Source: Prorocentrum cordatum (Eukaryota; Sar; Dinophyceae; Prorocentrales; Prorocentraceae). From it: a stretch of 22,500 nucleotides of DNA. Below are positions 16,628 through 22,500 of the stretch, piece after piece. The position numbers and the translations under genes were made by a program. The stretch's first letter is position 1. Every line of letters begins with the position of its first letter. The notes beneath the pieces were generated by a model. The model ran no database searches and had not been told where the DNA came from. It was given only the letters and a program-made list of their open reading frames with translations. The stretch is taken from contig CAUYUJ010013936.1 in NCBI GenBank assembly GCA_963575745.1, positions 170,001-192,500 of the forward strand, given 5' to 3'.

Positions 16628-16800
16628 GTGTCCCTGGTCCAGGGTGCCCCCAGGATGCCCAAGGAGGCCCCCACGGCCTCCTCCTCCTCCTCCTCGTCCT
16701 CCTCCCCCTCCTCCCCCTCCTCGTCCCCCCTCCTCCCCCTCCTCCTCCTCCTCCCCCTCCTCTCCAAAATGGAGCGAAAAGCTGGGGACACCTTGGGCCA
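16628..16800 (+). repeat. Module copy 3 with CTC tract and ATGGAGCGA block
   Basis: TGTCCCTGGTCCAGGGTGCC (16629-16648) is followed by CCCAGGATGCCCAAGGAGGC, a CTC/CCT-rich pyrimidine tract (16681-16764), then ATGGAGCGAAAAGCTGGGGA (near 16769). The first and last blocks occur in the same order at 13204 and 13851, without the pyrimidine tract between. Confidence 0.8.
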
Positions 16801-16961
16801 CGGGCCCCCTCAGCAACCCCCGACCTGCTGGGATTGGTTGGTCGGGCTCAGACCTGCCCAAGCTCAGAGGAGGAACAGGCACCGACACCGCTGCTCGTTC
16901 TAGAGGGCTCTCGCCGCCGCGGCTGGATCCTCTCCGAACTCCCTCCAGAATGCGCCCCTTG

Positions 16962-17430
16962 GAGAGGTGCGTCGCGAACAAAAAAGCCACGGCGGGATGT
17001 GTTTCACCCATTTCCCTCCTTCCTCTCGGCCTCCCCCCTCCCTCCTTGCACGCCGGCCCATTCGCTGGCTGGTGGCCCCCCTACCTAGCTGTTGTGCCGG
17101 TGCAGATTCCGCCGCCTCGCCGCCTACGAACAAAAAGCTTCACCGAGTTCGGCCCTCCAGGGGCCCCCACTGGGCCGTGGGGTTGCTTCTCGGGCAGGCA
17201 GGGGCGGGGAGCGAAGGAGGGCGGGGGAGGAGGGGGAGAAGGAGGAGGAGGAGGAGGAGGAGGAGGAGGAGGAGGAGGAGGAGGAGGAGGGAGGAGCCCA
17301 CTGCTAGGGGGAGAAGTGAAGCAAGCCGTCAAAATCTCGCTCGAGAGGTGCGGCGCGAAGAGCAGACGCGGCGGGAGGCGTCTCGCCAGCTTCGGCCTCC
17401 CGGGGCCCTCGCTGGGCCGTGGGACCGTCC
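16962..17430 (+). repeat. Diverged direct duplication around a GGA tract
   Basis: GAGAGGTGCG(T/G)CGCGAA begins copies at 16962-17003 and 17343-17384, each running through CGGCGGGA. A second shared block, GGGGCCC...CTGGGCCGTGGG, follows at 17162-17182 and 17403-17424. Spacing between blocks differs, so the copies have gained or lost internal sequence. One frame of the right copy reads as a charged helix-like segment (EVRREEQTRREASRQL), but its heptad pattern is poor and it is not called as an exon. Confidence 0.65.
17226..17292 (+). repeat. (GGA)n trinucleotide microsatellite
   Basis: This is about 65 bp of GGA with one AGAAGG interruption. It is the last trinucleotide tract before the gene. 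Confidence 0.95.
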
Positions 17431-17625
17431 AGAGCGGCTCCCTGCGGAAGGCCGCCGCCGGGGGCGAGGTCGATGCAGCCTCGGGGGGCCTCCTGCGGGG
17501 GGCCTGCCCGGGTCCGGCAGGTCGGTCGGCCTCCGCAGCCTCTCGGCTCGAGCCGTTTGGGCCAGAATCACGTCGGGCCTGTCCCTCTCCAGGGGGGGAT
17601 GTTGCAAGATAGGCAAACAATAGTC

Positions 17626-17979
17626 TGGTGACGATTTTTTAAACAATGTTTGAGTGTTTCTCTAATGTTATTTGAATATTTTTACTGTTCGTCCAAAATC
17701 CGCCTGTAGGAGGACACGCCCGACATAAGGCTAGAATCAGGGAAACGTAAGACTCGAGTAAGCCAGAACTCGGGTTTGCCGACATTTTTTTTTGACGAGC
17801 GCGTCTTGGATTTTGGCGGTCCCGTTTTCGTGGGAGGTCTGCAGCGGGAGCCCGCGTCACATTTCAGGTTGGGTCTTGTCATTTTTATCGTACCCGAGTC
17901 TGACGTCTCCCCGATAGAACAGTTCGGGCCCAATATTTTAGCTGCCAAAGGCGGCCGTTTCAGTCGAAGAATTTTCCAG
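17626..17979 (+). promoter_or_regulatory. Upstream region of the secreted-protein gene
   Basis: GC content falls sharply at about 17632 (TTTTTTAAACAATG and following AT-rich sequence to 17695), marking the border between the repeat mosaic and the gene. Possible AG acceptors for 5' trans-splicing, which dinoflagellate messengers commonly undergo, are at 17708-17709, 17962-17963 and, directly before the ATG, 17978-17979 (ATTTTCCAG). No TATA box is evident and I see no convincing relic of the dinoflagellate spliced leader. The frame is open upstream to 17776, but that part lacks protein-like features. Confidence 0.4.
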
Positions 17980-18054
17980 ATGCAGTTCAGATGGTGGTGC
18001 TGGTTGCTTGGGCTGTCGTTGGTTTGGCCAGCACGTTCGGCAGCTGCGTCGGCT
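17980..18054 (+). other. Signal peptide of the 502-aa protein
   Basis: Residues 1-25: a short n-region with Arg4, a Trp/Leu-rich hydrophobic core from residue 5 to about 17, and ARSAAASADA, in which cleavage after an Ala near residues 20-25 is plausible. This predicts entry into the secretory pathway. The exact cleavage site is uncertain. Confidence 0.75.
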
Positions 18055-19488
18055 GATGCGCGCGACTTGCGGCGGGCTCGCACTCGCGTTCCTGGCAGCA
18101 AGTATCGTGGGAGCACCCCTTCTGCAGTTGCGGCACGGTTGAACGAACATCTGTTGCGCGTGCCTTCCTTACGTGCCCGCAGTTGCTCGACTTTCAATGC
18201 GACTCAACTGCGGCATGTTTTGGAGCGCATGCATGTCTCGTCAGATCAGGATCTGCTCTCAATCTACAGGCAGGCGAATGATCCACGTGCGCAGAGCAGT
18301 GCATCGATTTCAGAGCTCCGCTCTGAGTGGGCGACCGTGGACTCCCATGCAGAACGCGACCCTTCCACTCTCCGGCCTGTTGTGAGAGACGGTCTATGTC
18401 ACACAGCCGTCATGTGGTTTGTGCACCACCTTGCCGCTCCTGCGCGCCACTCTTTTGCCGTGGATCCAACCTTTGAACTGCCGTTACTGCCGCCGCACAT
18501 CCACGCAAATCCAGAGTCAAAGACATGGGACGACTCTCGGGCAGCAGTCTTCGAGGTTTACAACAAGCAGGTCAGTTGCCAGCAATGCCACAGTGGTGCG
18601 GAGGACGAAGATGCAGCATTGCCGCTTCCCTCGCCTCCAGACAGGGAGAGGCCAGGGCTCGAACGGTTGCGGAGTTGCGATTTCCAGTATTCTCCGTCTT
18701 GCGGTCCTTGCGAAGGGCTTGGGGGTCCTCGAACTGGCGACGGCAACCACGAGTTTGACCCCGTTCCTTGTGAGGTTGTTTCTTTCCCAGGCGATGTCAA
18801 TGCGTCCGAGCGAGTACCAGCTGCCTACCCCATGAAGGCAACGGCCCACATGGTTGGCGAAGTGCGCGTCCCACTGGTGTTGATTCCTGATGGCCACGGA
18901 GATTACCCTGCTGAAGATATTAATGTGAGCTTCGGCTGGGATGGCCAAGTCGCCCGCATGCGTTACAGCTTCAACAAGCCCGAGAGGTTCAAAGGTTCGA
19001 CTCAAACTTATTTGCAAACCTTCGAGCAGATAAGCAGTGGGAGCACCGGCGCCACGATCTCAGTGTCGAATTCTGGCACATGCACTTGCGACAAATCAGT
19101 GGCTGGCGTGTTGCATATTCGAGCTTTCCTTCCGCATGATAAGCTCGACATCATCGATTTGCCAGCTTCGCAGGGAGGTTTAGAATATCTTGGGCGAGTT
19201 CGCTTGAATCCGCTTGATGATGGTATCGGAAAGCGTGTGGTTGTCGCCGATCACTACTTGAAGTATGGTTTTCATATTCTTGTTGATGCGGAGAAGGGCA
19301 GTCCAACATATGGTCTTCCGTTGCGAACCTATATTCCTTGGGGCGTGCGTCAAGTGTTTACAGGTTGGGATTTGAAGGACCCCGCCGCTTCAGACTCAAC
19401 AATTTGGGACATCCCGAAAGGGTGTACACTGAATGATGCAAGTTGCGACGCCTTTGTAAAGCAGAGTGAGCTTGTGACTCTAATCTAA
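17980..19488 (+). CDS. Secreted Cys-rich protein of unknown function, 502 aa
   Basis: This is the only convincing gene in the window: one intronless frame with balanced composition. I chose the ATG at 17980 because it begins a clear signal peptide (Arg4, hydrophobic WWCWLLGLSLVWPA, Ala-rich cleavage region near residues 18-25); the frame is open upstream to an ATG at 17776, but that adds 68 unremarkable residues. No other membrane segment is seen. Cysteines: 69, 140, CxxCH at 200-204, 233, CGPC at 241-244, 264, CTC at 368-370, 482 and 489, suggesting disulfides after export. N-glycosylation sequons are at Asn73, 274 and 315. Residues 205-230 are acidic and Pro-rich, probably a linker. Residues about 285-482 look beta-rich and end in SDSTIWDIPKGC, which recalls ependymin- or LolA-like lipid-binding folds; that is a weak guess. 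CxxCH need not bind heme, and no thioredoxin fold surrounds CGPC. Confidence 0.85.
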   Translation: MQFRWWCWLLGLSLVWPARSAAASADARDLRRARTRVPGSKYRGSTPSAVAARLNEHLLRVPSLRARSCSTFNATQLRHVLERMHVSSDQDLLSIYRQANDPRAQSSASISELRSEWATVDSHAERDPSTLRPVVRDGLCHTAVMWFVHHLAAPARHSFAVDPTFELPLLPPHIHANPESKTWDDSRAAVFEVYNKQVSCQQCHSGAEDEDAALPLPSPPDRERPGLERLRSCDFQYSPSCGPCEGLGGPRTGDGNHEFDPVPCEVVSFPGDVNASERVPAAYPMKATAHMVGEVRVPLVLIPDGHGDYPAEDINVSFGWDGQVARMRYSFNKPERFKGSTQTYLQTFEQISSGSTGATISVSNSGTCTCDKSVAGVLHIRAFLPHDKLDIIDLPASQGGLEYLGRVRLNPLDDGIGKRVVVADHYLKYGFHILVDAEKGSPTYGLPLRTYIPWGVRQVFTGWDLKDPAASDSTIWDIPKGCTLNDASCDAFVKQSELVTLI

Positions 19489-19827
19489 GCATTTGCGATC
19501 ATCAGGCCTACATCTAGTCTGGTACGAGGTTCTGCACGGTCATCGTCGTGCTGTCCACCGCGAGCAGTTCTCCGCTCTACCCCTTGCAAACAAGAACGTA
19601 GCATATGTAGTAGCAGTTCCAATCATGATGCTGCCCAGCATCTGAGCTGACACTTTTGCATATTTCCATCAGCTATTTTAGGCTCATGTCGTCTGTATTT
19701 GCTAGGCGCGCCCAGCGAGATTCACTGAGCCTCGGAGCTCCTTTTATCGAAGATGCCTACGGCGAATCACCGCCGCCCCCTGCCCTTGTGGAAGCGCCTC
19801 TGTGTCCGACAGCTGGGCTAGAGCTTG
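19489..19827 (+). other. 3' flank of the gene
   Basis: Sequence of balanced composition follows the TAA stop, without tandem repeats. No AATAAA signal is seen. It probably contains the 3' untranslated region. No second copy of the gene begins here, so there is no sign of the tandem gene arrays common in dinoflagellates. Confidence 0.5.
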
Positions 19828-19870
19828 GCCAAGCTATCGGACCATGTGTTCCCCGAGTCGGTTTGGAAAG
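19828..19870. repeat. 43-bp dispersed repeat, copy 1
   Basis: GCCAAGCTATCGGACCATGT then GTTCC(C/T)CGA, ending GGTTTGGAAAG. It is repeated at 21581-21623 with three changes. Both copies stand at the left edge of TTGG-type array segments, so it may be a boundary piece of a longer repeated unit. Confidence 0.85.
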
Positions 19871-21424
19871 GTTCCGGGGAACGCGGGGGGGAGGAAGGGG
19901 AGGAGGAGGAGAAGGAGGAAAAAGGAGAAGGGGGAGGATGCCTCTTCGGAGCCAATTGAGGCACTCTTGGGCTCGATTGGGCCATCTTGGGACCGTCTTG
20001 GAATGCTGGGGCTATTTTGGGCTCTCTTGGGACCTGTTGAGGGCCTCTTGGGGCTCTTTCGGGACTTCTCGGGGGCTTCTTTGGCCGACTTATGGCGTTC
20101 CTGGCCCGTCTGACGCCGTCGGGAGCCGTCTTGGGGGCTTCTCTGAACCGACGTGTGGCCCTCTTGGGGCGCTTCGGGTCCGTCTTGGAGGCCAGCTTGG
20201 GCGTCTTGGAGGCTCCTTGGGCCGTCTTGGGGCCCTCTTTGGGCCTTCTTGGGGGCTTCTTGGGCCGTCATGGGGCTCGTTTGGAGGCCTCGTGAGCGAT
20301 TTTTGGGCGATATTGGGGGCCTCGTGGGCCGTCTTGATGTCCTCGGAGGGCCGAAAAGAAGCACATCCCCAAATCCTTCAAACACCTAAGGAACATCAAT
20401 GATTTTGGCCTCTTCGTGCTCTCCTGGAAGACCTTCTGGACGCCTTTTGGGCCGGCTTGGAAGCCTCGTGGGGGCCTTTTGGGCCATCTTGAGGCCATCT
20501 TAGGCAGTCTTGGGTGCATCTTGGGCCGTCTTGGAGGCATCTTGGGGCCATCTTAGCCGTCTTGAAGGCCATTTGGGCCGTCTTGGAGGCCTCTTGGGCC
20601 CTCTTGGGGCCGTCTTGGGGGCCTCTTGGGCCGTCATGGGGCCATCTTGGAGGCCTCGTGGGCGATCTTGGCGGCCTCTTGGGCCGTCTTGAGGTCTTCG
20701 GAAGGCCGAAAAGAAGCAAATCCCCAAATCCTTTAAACACCCAAGGAACATCAATGATTTTGGCCTCTTCAGGCCCTCCTGGAGGACCTCTTTGAGGCCT
20801 CTTGGGCTGTCTTGGGGGCCTCTTGGGGGCCTCTTGGGCCGTCTTAGGCCATCTGGAGGCCATCCCAGGCCGTTTTGGGTGCATCTTGGGCCGTCTTGGA
20901 GGCATTTTGGGGCCATCTAAGCCGTCTTGGGGGCCATCTTGGGCGTCTTGGAGGCCTCTTGGCCCGTCTTGGGGCCCTCTTGGGGCCTTCTTGAGGGCTT
21001 CTTAGGCTGTCATGGGGCCATCTTGGAAGCCTCGTGAGTGATTTTGGTGCGACTTGAGGTCTTCGGAAGGCCGAAAAGAAGCAAATCCCCAAATTCGTCA
21101 AAAACCTTAGGAACATCAATGATTTTGGTCTCTTCAGGCCCTCCTTGAGGACCTCTTGGAGGCGTCTTGGGGGGCTCTTGGGGGCCACTGGGGCCGTCTT
21201 GAACCATCTTGAGGCTATCTAAGGCCGTCTTGGAGGCATCTGGGGCCATCTTGGAGGTATCTTGGGGCCATCTGAGCCGTCTTGGAGGCCCTGTTGGCCG
21301 TCTTGGCCCCTGTTGAGGCTTCTTGGGCGATTTAGAAGGTATCTTGGGGCCATCTGAGCCGTCTTGGAGGCCATCTTGGACCATCTTGGGCGAACTTGGA
21401 GGCCATCTTGGGCCGTCTTGGAGC

Positions 21425-21580
21425 CGCCTGGAGCACGAACAACCCTTGGCAACCGGCTCCGGGCATCCTGGGCAGTCTTTTCGGGTGGCCGGCGGGACGC
21501 GCTGGAGCCCCAGGGGGAGTTCTTTTGGAAAAGAACCAAAACCAGAACCGCCTAAGTGGCCGAACGTTGAGGCCAGACCT
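21425..21580. other. Non-array island inside the higher-order array
   Basis: This sequence (starting near GCCGCCTGGAGCACGAACAA) lacks the 12-bp periodicity and replaces an expected anchor. It is followed directly by the 43-bp repeat copy 2. It may be a junction where two array segments were joined, or a small insertion. Confidence 0.6.
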
Positions 21581-21623
21581 GCCAAGCTATCGGACCATGT
21601 GTTCCTCGAATTGGTTTGGAAAG
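21581..21623. repeat. 43-bp dispersed repeat, copy 2
   Basis: Second copy of 19828-19870, with three single-base differences, followed again by TTGG-type array sequence. Confidence 0.85.
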
Positions 21624-22280
21624 CCTTCGGTGAACACGTGGGTATCTTGAAGGTCATCTTGGCTGTCTGGAGGCAATTTTGACCGTTTCGGGCCTCCTTG
21701 GAGGACGTCTTGGAGGCCTCTTGGGCCGTCTTGGAGGCCATCTTGAGCGTCTTGGAGGCCTCTTGGGCCGTCTTGGGGGCCTCTTGGGGCCGTCTTGGGC
21801 CTCTTGGGCGATCTTTGGGGGCACTTAGGCCGTCTCGGGCCGTCTGAAGGCCGAACAAAAAGCAAATGCCACAAACCGTTCAAAAACTCATGGGAAATCT
21901 ATGATTTTGGCCTTTTCGGACCTTCCTGGATGCCTCTTCGAGGCCTCTTGGGCCATCTTAGGGCCATCTTCGGCCGTCTTGGTGGGCTCCTGGCCCGTCT
22001 GACGCTGTCGGAAGCCGTTTGGGGGCCCTCTCTGGGCCGACTTGGGGCCCTCTTGGAGTGCTCCAGGGCCGTCTTGGAGGCCATCTTGGGCGTCTTAAAG
22101 GCCTCCTGGACCGTCTTGGTTGGGGGCCTCTTGGGGCCGTCTTGGGGGCCTCTTGGCCCGTTCTGGGGCCATCTTGGAGGCCTCTTGGGCGATCTTTGGG
22201 CGATCTTTGGGGGCTCCTGGGCCGTCTCGGGCCGTCGGAAGGCCGAAAAGAAGCAAATGTCAAAACCCTTGAAAAACCTT

Positions 22281-22384
22281 AGGAACAACTGTGTTTTTCC
22301 CCATATCCTAAGGATTGGGGTTCTTGTTATTACTCTGACGCCTCCCACTGCTCCTCCTTCCTCCCGCTCGCGCCTCCCTCCTCC
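22281..22384. other. Short stretch between two repeats
   Basis: No tandem repeat and no recognisable gene. Pyrimidine-rich from about 22340. Confidence 0.5.
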
Positions 22385-22500
22385 CAATGATAATCACCAG
22401 ATAAGACAAGACAAGATAATATACTACAATATAAGATAAGATAGCACAGTATATGATAAGGTAAGATAAGATATACGACAAGGTAGGATAATAGATAAGA
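22385..22500 (+). repeat. AT-rich GATAAGA-type repeat
   Basis: Irregular units of GATAAGA, GACAAGA and GATAATATA run to the end of the window. Composition changes abruptly from the GC-rich array. The repeat probably continues beyond the window. Confidence 0.85.

Larger units (their letters stand above)
19960..22280 (+). repeat. TTGGGCC-type 12-bp array in 355-390-bp higher-order units
   Basis: The base unit is about 12 bp (CTTGGGCCGT, CTTGGAGGCC and CTCTTGGGGCC variants). It is punctuated by a less repetitive anchor GGCCGAAAAGAAGCAAATCC then AAACACC or AAAACCTT, AGGAACATCAATGATTTTGG. Anchors start near 20349, 20704, 21069, 21849 and 22241, giving spacings of about 355, 365, 780 (two units with one anchor missing) and 392. 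In the missing-anchor interval (about 21425-21580) sits unrelated sequence followed by the 43-bp repeat. Overlapping long frames (GPSWGPLG on +, PKTAQEAP on -) exist in several frames at once and are not genes. Confidence 0.93.

Noticed and set aside
16644-17623. Long overlapping plus-strand frames of 218-322 codons
   Set aside because: They consist largely of GGA, CTC and other low-complexity readings, and all three frames are open.
17810-17817. ATTTTGGC, a piece of the spliced-leader sequence upstream of the gene
   Set aside because: Only 8 bases match, and the flanking bases do not.
18577-18591. CxxCH as a cytochrome c heme site in the 502-aa protein
   Set aside because: A single pentapeptide in a secreted Cys-rich eukaryotic protein, with no cytochrome c-like helix pattern or obvious distal Met context; kept only as a motif.
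18700-18711. CGPC as a thioredoxin active site
   Set aside because: The surrounding residues lack the preceding Trp and the beta-alpha-beta pattern of a thioredoxin domain.
19834-22439. Long Pro/Arg/Lys-rich and Gly/Trp-rich open frames in the right-hand array
   Set aside because: Several frames on both strands are open at once over the same 12-bp repeat, and anchors interrupt them at non-constant phase, so none shows coding constraint.

Overview
The window looks like non-genic DNA from a large, GC-rich, repeat-packed nuclear genome of a protist, most likely a dinoflagellate. That assignment is inferred. It rests on the near absence of genes, the dense mixture of trinucleotide microsatellites, foldback hairpins and dispersed GC-rich repeats, and one intronless gene for a secreted Cys-rich protein. 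I saw no operon-like gene packing, no rRNA or tRNA, no transposase or reverse transcriptase, and no CRISPR array. Most of the long open frames are by-products of repeats whose unit is a multiple of 3 and lacks stop codons.

Layout. 1-88 is the end of a GGATTCCTAAGGGA-type minisatellite. 89-1610 is mixed sequence with one short TTGG-type dispersed repeat, a potential G-quadruplex and two abutting hairpins. 1617-4216 is one long satellite block: about 680 bp of (AGT)n, then a 15-bp GAGCTC-rich repeat, then the GGATTCCTAAGGGA minisatellite, with an exact 141-bp duplication that spans a repeat junction. 4312-5310 holds GGGGTTGCT, TTG and GACCCACCC repeats and a tandem array of about 100-bp units. 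5461-5840 is purine-rich. 5930-9640 is mostly unrecognised sequence with short inverted repeats, reverse-oriented TTGG-family DNA and a 105-bp tandem duplication.

9640-17500 is a mosaic of hairpin-forming modules, each next to a different trinucleotide microsatellite. It includes a 154-bp foldback element directly upstream of a good splice-acceptor-like site and a leucine-zipper-like candidate exon. It also includes four copies of an ACTCGGGT foldback unit, a 113-bp hairpin built of CTTCTCAGAAG, a purine/pyrimidine palindrome of about 160 bp, and a GCATCGGCGATGC palindrome cluster. A composite dispersed repeat recurs there with its parts in the same order, and the stem of its core hairpin shows one compensatory base-pair change among three copies.

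The one convincing gene is 17980-19488 (+), a 502-residue intronless reading frame with a signal peptide, paired cysteines and N-glycosylation sequons; I do not recognise its family with confidence. Right of it, 19960-22280 is a 12-bp TTGGGCC-type array organised into higher-order units of about 355-390 bp, and the window ends in an AT-rich GATAAGA-type repeat. No multi-gene system or pathway can be reconstructed here; the interest lies in the single secreted protein and in the recurring structured repeats.
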